From positions 1 to 11,888 of the forward strand of contig JAFATL010000050.1 in NCBI GenBank assembly GCA_019243975.1: a stretch of DNA of 11,888 nucleotides, read 5' to 3'. This document shows, piece after piece, positions 1-6,328 of this stretch. A program made the position numbers and the translations under genes. Every line of letters starts with the position of its first letter. The stretch's first letter is position 1. Source of the DNA: Actinomycetota bacterium (GTDB lineage Bacteria; Actinomycetota; Acidimicrobiia; Acidimicrobiales; JAFATL01). The notes under the pieces were generated by a model. That model was not told where the DNA came from and searched no databases. It saw nothing but the letters and a program-made list of their open reading frames with translations.

Positions 1-2
1 TC

Positions 3-101
3 GGCGTCACCGAAGTGGTGATGCGTCTCCCGTCCGCGCCGCGCGACGTCGTGCTGCCGATCCTCGACAAACAAGCGGCCCTGGTGGCAGCCCACCGCTG
101 A
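3..101 (+). CDS. C-terminal fragment, possibly an LLM-class (F420-dependent) oxidoreductase
   Basis: The window opens inside a plus-strand gene. The frame from base 3 gives 32 residues (GVTEVVMRLPSAP... ending in AAHR) and a TGA at 99-101. The segment GVTEVVMRLPSAPRDVVLPILD looks like the last strand and helix of bacterial luciferase-like (LLM) TIM-barrel flavin or F420 oxidoreductases, which often end this way. That assignment rests on a short stretch of sequence and my recall of the family. The fragment converges on the minus-strand signalling operon with only 12 bases between the stop codons. The start and catalytic part lie outside the window, so the substrate cannot be inferred. Confidence 0.45.
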   Translation, partial: GVTEVVMRLPSAPRDVVLPILDKQAALVAAHR

Positions 102-113
102 CGCGGGCGCAGG

Positions 114-1697
114 TCAGGCGGCCGCGCGCGGCAAGGTGATGCTGAACGTGGTGCCGGTGCCCACCTGACTCTCGACGCCGATCGTGCCGCCCATGGCCTC
201 GACCAGTCCCCGCACGATGTAGAGCCCGAGACCCACGCCCTTGTCGAACCGCCCGTCGCCCGTGTCGGCCTGGCTGAACGGCTCGAACGCCCGCTCGAGG
301 AAGGAAGGCTCCATACCCGGTCCGCGGTCGGCCACGCGGAACGTGACGGAGTCGTCGACGGCGTCGGCGCTGATGGTGACGGGGTCCTCGGGCGAGTACT
401 TGACGGCGTTCTCGAGCAGGTTGCCGAGGACCTGCTCGAGACGGCCTTCGTCGGCGCGCACCGGTGGCAGGTCGGGCGCCACGACCACTTCGACGGGCGG
501 CCGCTCTTCGGGCAAGGAGTCGACGACGCGCTCCACCACGGCGAGCGGCTCCACCGGCCCGACCGACAAGCGGAGGGAGCCCGTCTCGAGACTGGTCGAG
601 TCGAGGAGGTTGTTGATGAGCCGGCCCAGCCGCTCGCCCTGGCTCACCATGCGGTTGAGCATGTGCTCGCGGTCGGCGGCCGACAGCGTGTCGCTGTAGG
701 TGCCGAGCGTTTGCGCGAAGCCGACGAGCGCGGTGAGCGGCGTGCGCAGCTCGTGCGACACGCTGGCGAGGAACGTGCTCTTGAGGCGCGACAGCTCGGA
801 CAAGCGCTCGACCGTCTCGCGCTCGCGGTCGAAGCGCTGCGCGTTCTGAATCGACACGGCAGCTTCGACCGCGACCGTGCGCAGGAACGACACGCTGGTG
901 CGCTCGGGGTTGACGACGAGCAGCGCACCGAGGCGCTGCCCGCCGACCAACAGGTCGGCTCGCATGGTGCTGGCGCCCCCCACCCCCACCGTGCGTTCGC
1001 CGTCGGCCGGGCCGTCGCGCGGGATCGTGAGTGGGAGTCGGCCCGACGACGGCCACGCCGTGCGCAGGTCGAGCACGCCCGTGATCGGGTCTTCGAGGTA
1101 GATGGCGGCGGCATCGGCGCCGGCCGCGTCCGCGCTGGTGCGCACGACGGCTTCGAGCACTTGGTCGACACCCTGGGTGAGTGCGATCGACTCGGCCAGA
1201 CTCTCGAGGCCCTCGAGGTCGCGAGTGCGCTCGGCGATGCTGGCCTCCAGGCGACTGTTGGCCTCGCCCAGGCGGATCAACAGCTCGGTGTTCTCGCGGC
1301 GAAGACGGTGGCGGGCGAGGGCGGCCTTCACGACGCGCACCAACTCGTCGGGGGCGATCGGCTTGGTGAGGAACTCGTCGGCCTGACCCACCGCCGCGAT
1401 GGCGCTCTCGACCGTGGGGTAGCCGGTGAGCATCACCACTTGGAGGTCGGGGTCGCGCGCCTTGAGGGCTGCGCTCAACTCCACACCGGTGGTGTCGGGG
1501 AGGCGTTGGTCGACGACCGCGACGGCGGCGGCGGAGGCTGCGTTGGACGCGGTGGCGGCGGCCGCCGATCCGACGGCCGTGGCTTGGATGCCGTGCAGAC
1601 CGAGGATGTCGACAAGGGTCTCGCGCATGCCGGCGTCGTCGTCGACGATGAGCACCCGGTCGCCCTGCGGCCCGGTTGACGGAGCGACGTCGGTCAC
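114..1697 (-). CDS. Hybrid signalling protein: receiver, GAF, histidine kinase (REC-GAF-HisKA-HATPase)
   Basis: This is a 527-residue soluble protein with no membrane segment. Residues about 13-125 form a receiver domain with acidic pocket D19/D20, phosphoacceptor D63 (VVDQRLPDTTG), T91 and K112. A coiled-coil linker at about 130-165 leads into a GAF-like domain (about 170-285). A HisKA domain follows with H315 in SVSHELRTPL. The HATPase_c domain has an N box (N426, N430), a G1 box (DRGPGM, D457), an F box (FEPF) and a G2 box (GVGLGLYIV, about 487). All catalytic residues are present. The receiver precedes the kinase, so it is probably an input controlling kinase activity. The start is GTG, sharing GTGA with the stop of the upstream receiver gene, which implies translational coupling. 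The GAF ligand is unknown. No output domain is present, so its phosphorylation target must be encoded elsewhere or be the neighbouring receiver. Confidence 0.9.
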   Translation of the reverse strand: MTDVAPSTGPQGDRVLIVDDDAGMRETLVDILGLHGIQATAVGSAAAATASNAASAAAVAVVDQRLPDTTGVELSAALKARDPDLQVVMLTGYPTVESAIAAVGQADEFLTKPIAPDELVRVVKAALARHRLRRENTELLIRLGEANSRLEASIAERTRDLEGLESLAESIALTQGVDQVLEAVVRTSADAAGADAAAIYLEDPITGVLDLRTAWPSSGRLPLTIPRDGPADGERTVGVGGASTMRADLLVGGQRLGALLVVNPERTSVSFLRTVAVEAAVSIQNAQRFDRERETVERLSELSRLKSTFLASVSHELRTPLTALVGFAQTLGTYSDTLSAADREHMLNRMVSQGERLGRLINNLLDSTSLETGSLRLSVGPVEPLAVVERVVDSLPEERPPVEVVVAPDLPPVRADEGRLEQVLGNLLENAVKYSPEDPVTISADAVDDSVTFRVADRGPGMEPSFLERAFEPFSQADTGDGRFDKGVGLGLYIVRGLVEAMGGTIGVESQVGTGTTFSITLPRAAA

Positions 1698-2059
1698 GAT
1701 GGGGACTCGGCTGCGCCTTCCACCAGGTTCAGGAGATAGCCCACCTGGAACGGCTTGTGCACGACCGCAAACGCCTGCGCATCCATCGCCCGCCGCAGCT
1801 GATCCTCGACCGCGTACGCCGTCATCATGATGACGCGCGGCGGGGGTGGCCCCATCTGTTGCAGCACGGTGACGCCGTCAGGGCCCGGCATGCGGATGTC
1901 CATGAGCACGACGTCGAACGCTTGGCCCTGCACTTCGGCCAGCGCGCTGGTGCCGTCGTGGGCGGCGGACACCTCGTAGCCCGCGTCCTGCAGGATGTCG
2001 CACAGCGTCTCGCGCATGCCCAACTCGTCGTCCACCACCAGGACCCGGGTGGCCGTCAC
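1694..2059 (-). CDS. Stand-alone response regulator receiver (CheY/Spo0F-like)
   Basis: This 121-residue protein is a single receiver domain with nothing attached. The acidic pair is D10/D11 (VLVVDDE), the phosphoacceptor is D54 (VVLMDIRMPGPDG), the switch threonine is T80 (IMMTAY) and the invariant lysine is K102 (HKPF). The open frame runs well upstream, but the added sequence is arginine-rich out-of-frame shadow of the kinase gene. The real start is the GTG at 2057-2059, which shares GTGA with the kinase stop and gives the normal domain boundary. It sits between two histidine kinase genes and overlaps both, so it likely shuttles phosphate between them or acts by protein contact, as Spo0F and CheY do. 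That role is inferred from context. The MRETL...DIL segment resembles the start of the downstream hybrid's receiver, which suggests the two receivers are related. Confidence 0.88.
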   Translation of the reverse strand: MTATRVLVVDDELGMRETLCDILQDAGYEVSAAHDGTSALAEVQGQAFDVVLMDIRMPGPDGVTVLQQMGPPPPRVIMMTAYAVEDQLRRAMDAQAFAVVHKPFQVGYLLNLVEGAAESPS

Positions 2060-3705
2060 TCGCTCGCGCTTCCGTTGGCGCCGGCATAGACAGGCAGCGA
2101 GACGGTGAACGTGGCGCCTGCACCGGGCCGGCTGTCGACGGCGATGTTGCCGCCGTGGGCGCCCACGATGCGCTGGGTGACCGCCAGGCCCAGGCCGACG
2201 CCGCGCGCCTTGGTGGTGAAGAACGGCTCGAACACGTGGCTCCGGGTTTCCTCGCTCATACCGTCGCCCTGATCTGACACCTTGATCGAAACCGTGCCGT
2301 TGGTCGACGACGTGGCCACGGTGAGCACTCCCCCCTGGCTCATGGCGTCGTACCCGTTCGTGATGAGGTTCAGCAAGACCTGACGGAGCTGATCGCGGTC
2401 GGCGGCGACCGCGGGCGTGTTGCCATCGACCTGGCGCGAGACAGTGATGCCCTCGGGCGGAGGCGCCACCTCCAGCGCTTCGTCGACAAGGGGGGCAACG
2501 TCGACGCTGGCGACGATGGGCTCGCGGGCCCGGGCGAACTCGAGCAGGTCGGAGATGATCAACGTGGCGGCGGCGACCTCCCGCTCCGCGGTGCCGAGGT
2601 GACGTTGCATGCGGTCGTCGCCGTTGTCGGCGGTGGCCGTGCGGATCAGGTAGAGGCTGTTCGAGATCACGCCGAGGGGGTTGCGCAGCTCGTGGCCGAC
2701 CGCCGACGCCAGCTGGCCGACGGCCGCCAAGCGCTCCGAGCGGACCAGCTGTTCCTGGGCGGACTCGAGCGCGGCAAGCGACGACCGCAGCGCGGTGGTG
2801 CGCTCGTCGACGAGTGCCAGCGCGTAATCGCGGCGCCGCAGGACGACCTCGAGCAAGTACGCCATGAGCAGGGCGCCGAGGATGCCCGACAACAGCACGA
2901 GCCACGGCGTGCGGAACGCCAGCGTGCCGACGAGCGGCTTCTGGGCGCTCACCGACAGGAGCCACGGCGAGACACCGAGCTTGAACGGCTGGCTGACGAC
3001 GTCACCCTTCAGGGGGACCTTGAGATGGGCCGTGGAGAGGATGGCCTGCGACGCTTCGGGCTTGCTCGACGCGTAGAGCACGACGTTGAGTTCGGAGAAC
3101 GGCTGCGACGATGCCGTCCGCGACTGGCCCGCCGGCGCCACCTTCGTCTCGCGGAAGAGCACGTGGCCGGGCGGCGCCAGCGGCGGACCGAGCGCCAGGC
3201 CGAGTGACTTGGCACCTTCGGTGACAAGGACACGCGACGCAGCCAGCTTCCCCTGCGCGGCCATCGCGGTTCGCATCGTGTCGGCCCGTTCGCCCGTGAC
3301 GATGTCGCCGGCCTTGAGGGTGGAACCGACGGCGGCCTCAACGACGAATCCGTCGCGGTTGTCGGGCGACGGAGCGAGCAACGCTTCCGTGAGGAGGCTG
3401 GGTGTCGTCGCCACGTCACCCTTGGTGGCCTCGGCGAACGCCTCCTGGGATCCGTTGGTCAGACGGGAGGCCGTGCCCGCGTTGGCGAGTTGTGACTGCA
3501 CCGCGCCAGTCGCCGTCTGCAATGTGACGTTGAGCTCCGACGTGCGCTCTCGCAACAGACGGTGCTCCTGGTCACGCACGACCTGCCGGGTTCCCCAGGC
3601 CGCCGCGACCGCAGCGAGCAGGAGCACGACGAGGACGACCACGGACAGTCCTCGGAGCGCGCCGCGCTTGGTGTCCGCCGCCGCCTCACCTTCCGTGGTT
3701 TCCAC
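2056..3705 (-). CDS. Membrane sensor histidine kinase with large extracytoplasmic domain
   Basis: This 549-residue protein is the first gene of the signalling operon. A short charged N-terminus is followed by membrane segment 1 (about 18-38), an outer domain of about 225 residues (40-265), membrane segment 2 (about 266-288), a coiled-coil linker (about 295-328) and the kinase core. H338 lies in AVGHELRNPLGVISNSLYLI. The ATPase domain has N446/N450 (LLNLITNGYDAM), a G1 box at DQGDGM (D478), an F box FEPFFTTKARG and GVGLGL at about 502. The HELRNPLGV and FFTTK pattern is typical of NtrB/ZraS-like HisKA kinases. The outer domain is not one I can name; its two-membrane-segment topology suggests a Cache- or CHASE-like ligand sensor. 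The start is GTG (GTGGAAACC), chosen because a strong purine-rich ribosome site lies just upstream. Its stop overlaps the receiver start by GTGA. Confidence 0.9.
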   Translation of the reverse strand: METTEGEAAADTKRGALRGLSVVVLVVLLLAAVAAAWGTRQVVRDQEHRLLRERTSELNVTLQTATGAVQSQLANAGTASRLTNGSQEAFAEATKGDVATTPSLLTEALLAPSPDNRDGFVVEAAVGSTLKAGDIVTGERADTMRTAMAAQGKLAASRVLVTEGAKSLGLALGPPLAPPGHVLFRETKVAPAGQSRTASSQPFSELNVVLYASSKPEASQAILSTAHLKVPLKGDVVSQPFKLGVSPWLLSVSAQKPLVGTLAFRTPWLVLLSGILGALLMAYLLEVVLRRRDYALALVDERTTALRSSLAALESAQEQLVRSERLAAVGQLASAVGHELRNPLGVISNSLYLIRTATADNGDDRMQRHLGTAEREVAAATLIISDLLEFARAREPIVASVDVAPLVDEALEVAPPPEGITVSRQVDGNTPAVAADRDQLRQVLLNLITNGYDAMSQGGVLTVATSSTNGTVSIKVSDQGDGMSEETRSHVFEPFFTTKARGVGLGLAVTQRIVGAHGGNIAVDSRPGAGATFTVSLPVYAGANGSASE

Positions 3706-3834
3706 CTGGCTCCCCTCCCGGAGTCTCCGTCCAGTGAGACATCGAGGATGGGAAGATTCAACCCCATTCGGAGAGTTTTCGCAGCGACGTGGGCGCGCTC
3801 GTCCGGTTCGCGAACAATCTTCGGATGCCCGCCC
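3706..3834 (-). promoter_or_regulatory. Upstream region of the signalling operon, with a 10-bp palindrome
   Basis: This 129-bp gap between the glycosylase stop and the kinase start is the only plausible location for a dedicated promoter of the operon. It is visibly less GC-rich around 3748-3783 than the genes on either side. It contains the perfect palindrome GTTCGCGAAC at 3806-3815 and a weak inverted repeat (ATGGG ... CCCAT) around 3753-3773. I could not identify convincing -35 and -10 hexamers. A candidate operator is inference only. Confidence 0.3.
3710..3719 (-). promoter_or_regulatory. Ribosome binding site of the sensor kinase operon
   Basis: On the minus strand GGGAGGGGAG lies 4 bases before the GTG at 3703-3705. 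It is the strongest Shine-Dalgarno match in the window and fixes the kinase start. It also contrasts with neighbouring genes that appear to be leaderless. Confidence 0.65.
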
Positions 3835-4617
3835 TCACTGTTGGTGTTTGGGGCACGACCACGTGGTGCGGCCGCCGACGGTTCGGCGCACGAGCGGCGT
3901 GCCGTCCTTGGGGCACGCGCCGCCGGGACGGCGATGCGGCAGGAAGTCGCCCGTGTGCGAGCCGCCCCGCGCCAGCAGGTCGTCGACGGTGCGCCGCAGG
4001 TGGCGGTGCAGGCGCCGCACCTCGTTGGCGTCGAGGGAACGGGCGGGGCGCGCCGGATCCAGCCCGGCGCGCCACAGGGTCTCGTCGGCGATGAGGTTGC
4101 CCACCCCCGCCAGGTGGGCCTGGTCCATGAGCCGCGCCTTGAGCGGCGCGCTGCTCTCGAGCGCCTGCCGGAGAGCGGCGGGCGTAACCACGGACGCATC
4201 GTGACCGAGCCGGTCTTCGGGCGGGTCGAGCTCGACGCCGCCGAGGCGACGGGGATCGCGGATGAGGAGATGGCCGCCGTCGGCAAAGCGCACCCCGAAG
4301 CGGTCCCATTTCTTGAGCGCGAGGTTGCTCGAGTAGATGAGATCGTCGATGCCGGCCGTGCCGTCGACGACGAGCTTGCCGCTCATCCCGAAGCGCAACC
4401 CGAGGGTGGGCCCGTCGTCCGACACGTCGAGCAGCAGCAGCTTGCCGACGCGCCGGGCGGCGACGAAGGAGCGGCCTTTGAGCGCGGCCGTGAGCGCCCG
4501 CTTGGTGAGCCCCCGTTTGAGGTACCACGCGTCGGGGGCGGCCACCTGGACGATCGTGCGGTCGAGGGCGTCCTCGGCCAGCCGCCGGTAGTACTCGACC
4601 TCCACCATCTCAGGCAC
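3835..4617 (-). CDS. Fpg/Nei-family DNA glycosylase (formamidopyrimidine-DNA glycosylase-like)
   Basis: This 260-residue protein has normal family length. Members excise oxidised bases and cut the abasic strand by beta/delta-elimination. It starts MPEMVEVE: after removal of Met, P2 is the expected catalytic nucleophile and E3 the acid, which supports the GTG start at 4615-4617. K59 (RRVGKLLLL) matches the conserved beta-hairpin lysine. The helix-two-turn-helix region is at about 159-188 (LMDQAHLAGVGNLIADETLW). The C-terminal finger reads CPKDGTPL...VGGRTTWSCPKH: C235, D238, C255, H258, with R250 at the usual DNA-contact arginine. The canonical finger has four cysteines, so Asp and His replace the second and fourth. 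The N-terminal MPEMVEVE also differs from the textbook MPELPEVE. Specificity (8-oxoG or oxidised pyrimidine) cannot be told from sequence. It is divergent from the FrhB-like gene. Confidence 0.88.
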   Translation of the reverse strand: MPEMVEVEYYRRLAEDALDRTIVQVAAPDAWYLKRGLTKRALTAALKGRSFVAARRVGKLLLLDVSDDGPTLGLRFGMSGKLVVDGTAGIDDLIYSSNLALKKWDRFGVRFADGGHLLIRDPRRLGGVELDPPEDRLGHDASVVTPAALRQALESSAPLKARLMDQAHLAGVGNLIADETLWRAGLDPARPARSLDANEVRRLHRHLRRTVDDLLARGGSHTGDFLPHRRPGGACPKDGTPLVRRTVGGRTTWSCPKHQQ

Positions 4618-4656
4618 GAGCCGGAACCTACCCGCCTTCCCCTAATGTGCAGATCC
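4618..4656. promoter_or_regulatory. Divergent leaderless promoter pair, glycosylase and FrhB-like gene
   Basis: Only 39 bases separate the two divergent starts. On the minus strand TAGGTT (4630 down to 4625) stands 7 bases before the glycosylase GTG. On the plus strand TAATGT (4643-4648) stands 8 bases before the GTG at 4657. Both match the actinobacterial TANNNT -10 element at a spacing that would place transcription initiation on or next to the start codon. Neither gene has a Shine-Dalgarno sequence. -35 elements are not recognisable. The pattern is visible in the sequence; promoter function is inferred. Confidence 0.45.
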
Positions 4657-5817
4657 GTGGCCGAGAAGTGGGATAACCAGTGGAAGCAGCTCTACGCCGA
4701 GGTGGTCACGTCGGGCCTGTGCACGGGGTGCGCAGGCTGCGTGGTGGCGTGCCCCTACGACGTGTTGAGCTACGACGACCGCGAGGGCGTCTACAAGCCG
4801 TTCCACATCGAGGAGGAACTCGGCCCGGGCAACTGCGGGCACGGTGAGAAGGGTTGCACGTACTGCACGCGGGCCTGCCCGCGCTTCCGCGAGTGGGAGC
4901 CGGCCATCGACAACTTCCTCTTCGGCCGGCCCCGCCGCGTCGAGGAGGTCGAGGGTGTGTCGAAGGACATCATCCTCACTCGCGCCACCGATCCGGAGAT
5001 CCACCAGAAGGGCCAGGACGGTGGGCTGGTGTCGGCCATCCTGCTGTGGGCGCTCGACAAGGGCTACATCGACTCGGCGCTGGTGTCGTATCTCGAAGGT
5101 GACGGCTCGTCGTGGAAGGCCGTCCCCGGCGTGGCCCGCACGCGCGAAGAGATCCTCGCCGCCGCCGGTAGCCGTTACACGTACTCGGCCAACACCATGG
5201 CGTACAAGGAGGCGTTCGAGTCGGGCGCTTCGAAGATGGCGCTGGTCGGCATGAGCTGCCAGTCGTCGGTGCCGCCGATCATGCTCGAGCGCAAGGCGGG
5301 GAAGCCGTCGAAGCGCTTCGCCCTCAACATCGGCCTGCTGTGCTCCAAGACGTTCGACGACTCGATCTTCGAGGAGCTGTTCGAGGCCAAGTACGGCCTC
5401 AAGAAGCAGGACATGGTGAAGATGAACATCAAGGGCGTCTTCCAGATCTGGATGAAGAACGGCGACTACCACGAGATCAACCTCAAGGAGTGCCACGCGT
5501 GGACGCGTGAGGGCTGCAAGATGTGCCCCGACTTCGCGGCCGAGCACGCCGACATCTCCACCGGTGGCATCGGGGCGTTCAACGACTGGACGCTGACGAT
5601 CGTGCGCACGCCCATCGGGCGCGAGATCATCATCAAGATGCTCGAGGACGGCACCATCGAGGGCCGTCCCGGCGACGACGACCCCGGCGCCATCGCCCTG
5701 CTGCGCAAGCTCTCGCGCGTCAGCCGCAAGCGCTGGCCCGAGACGGCGGTGGCAGAACCCCGGCTGATGCCGCCCCCGAAGCCCAAGCCCGAAGCGGCCG
5801 CACCCGCACCTGCATAG
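4657..5817 (+). CDS. FrhB/FdhB-family coenzyme F420 oxidoreductase with two iron-sulfur motifs
   Basis: With the GTG start the product has 386 residues. N-terminal cysteines form a ferredoxin-like motif (C22, C25, C28, C32 in CTGCAGCVVACP) and a second group (C60, C67, C70, C74). The rest matches the FrhB/FdhB beta-subunit family: KGQDGGLVSAILLWAL (118-133), GMSCQSS (C201), GLLCSKTF (C229) and CKMCPDFAAEHADISTGGIGA (287-307). Family members bind FAD and F420 and pass electrons between F420H2 and ferredoxin or a partner enzyme. No hydrogenase, formate dehydrogenase or glutamate synthase partner lies nearby, so it is probably a free-standing F420-linked reductase. The tail (about 368-386) is Pro/Ala/Lys-rich and probably disordered. 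An in-frame ATG at 4645 would add four residues, but it overlaps the likely -10 element. The open frame further upstream is shadow of the glycosylase gene. Confidence 0.85.
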   Translation: MAEKWDNQWKQLYAEVVTSGLCTGCAGCVVACPYDVLSYDDREGVYKPFHIEEELGPGNCGHGEKGCTYCTRACPRFREWEPAIDNFLFGRPRRVEEVEGVSKDIILTRATDPEIHQKGQDGGLVSAILLWALDKGYIDSALVSYLEGDGSSWKAVPGVARTREEILAAAGSRYTYSANTMAYKEAFESGASKMALVGMSCQSSVPPIMLERKAGKPSKRFALNIGLLCSKTFDDSIFEELFEAKYGLKKQDMVKMNIKGVFQIWMKNGDYHEINLKECHAWTREGCKMCPDFAAEHADISTGGIGAFNDWTLTIVRTPIGREIIIKMLEDGTIEGRPGDDDPGAIALLRKLSRVSRKRWPETAVAEPRLMPPPKPKPEAAAPAPA

Positions 5818-5838
5818 GGCCGTACTGCCCGCACCGGT

Positions 5839-6303
5839 CTAGAAGCGAAGGGCCTGGCGAATCTGGTCGAGGTGCTGGCGGTCGTGGTCGGCGATGATGT
5901 CGGCCACGTCGGCCACGGTGATGCGGCCCCGCTCCTCATGGGTGCCGGCGTACTCCCACTCGTGCTCGTCCATGGAGTGGAACACGCGGAGGTTGGCTTC
6001 TCGCAGGGCCCGCCAGCGGGCCAGCGAGAGGTGGACCTCCTCGTCGAGACCGCCGAAGCGGTCGGCCCACACGTCCTGGTCGAAGGCGGGGAGTTCCGGG
6101 TCGTCGCTGGTGAGGATCAGGCGCAGGCGCATGCCCCACACCAGCTCGGCGTCGGCCAGGTGGGCGACCACCATGTCGACGGGCCACTCCCCCGGCGACG
6201 GCTCACGCGTGAGCTGCTCCTCGGACACCCCGCTGGTGAGCGAGACGAGATCGCGCACGGTGGCCCGCAGACGCTCGACGACTAAACGGTCGGGGCCGGC
6301 CAC
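5839..6303 (-). CDS. DinB/YfiT-superfamily protein (putative metal-dependent four-helix protein)
   Basis: This 154-residue protein matches the usual DinB-fold length. The three metal-binding histidines of the family can be placed: H48 in DMVVAHLADAE, and H140 and H144 in ADHDRQHLDQI. The proline-tryptophan turn GEWPVDMVVAHL is typical. Members include thiol-dependent S-transferases (mycothiol or bacillithiol) and many proteins of unknown function. Mycothiol use would suit an actinobacterium but cannot be shown here. The start is a GTG at 6301-6303, six bases after a TAGCCT -10 candidate, with no Shine-Dalgarno. It converges on the FrhB-like gene with 21 bases between stops and is divergent from the TauE-like permease. 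A role in stress detoxification is family-based inference only. Confidence 0.8.
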   Translation of the reverse strand: MAGPDRLVVERLRATVRDLVSLTSGVSEEQLTREPSPGEWPVDMVVAHLADAELVWGMRLRLILTSDDPELPAFDQDVWADRFGGLDEEVHLSLARWRALREANLRVFHSMDEHEWEYAGTHEERGRITVADVADIIADHDRQHLDQIRQALRF

Positions 6304-6328
6304 GGCGCCAGGCTAGACAAGCCGGTTA
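6304..6328. promoter_or_regulatory. Divergent promoters with overlapping -10 elements, DinB-like and TauE-like genes
   Basis: The gap between start codons is 25 bases. The sequence AGGCTAGACA (6310-6319) reads as TAGCCT on the minus strand, 6 bases from the DinB GTG. On the plus strand it reads as TAGACA (6314-6319), 9 bases from the ATG at 6329. The two -10 candidates share the TA at 6314-6315. The plus-strand element lacks the final T, so it is the weaker of the two. No -35 elements are evident. Confidence 0.4.

Noticed and set aside
7..1056. Long arginine/alanine-rich open frame on the minus strand inside the hybrid kinase gene
   Set aside because: It is a shifted-frame shadow of the REC-GAF-HK gene in high-GC DNA. 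It has low-complexity R/A/G composition and no domain, whereas the overlapping frame shows complete kinase motifs.
663..1679. Plus-strand open frame of over 300 codons opposite the hybrid kinase
   Set aside because: It is an antisense shadow with repetitive R/G/V/D composition and no family motifs.
2060..2965. N-terminal extension of the lone receiver
   Set aside because: The extra sequence is an arginine-rich shadow of the kinase gene. The GTG at 2057-2059 gives the exact receiver boundary and a GTGA coupling.
3806..3815. LexA (SOS) box upstream of the signalling operon
   Set aside because: The actinobacterial box is GAAC-N4-GTTC, but here the arms are in the opposite order (GTTC...GAAC) with only two bases between them.
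3562..4656. N-terminal extension of the FrhB-like protein
   Set aside because: The frame is open upstream only because it lies antisense to the glycosylase and kinase genes. The FrhB family begins near the first cysteine motif.
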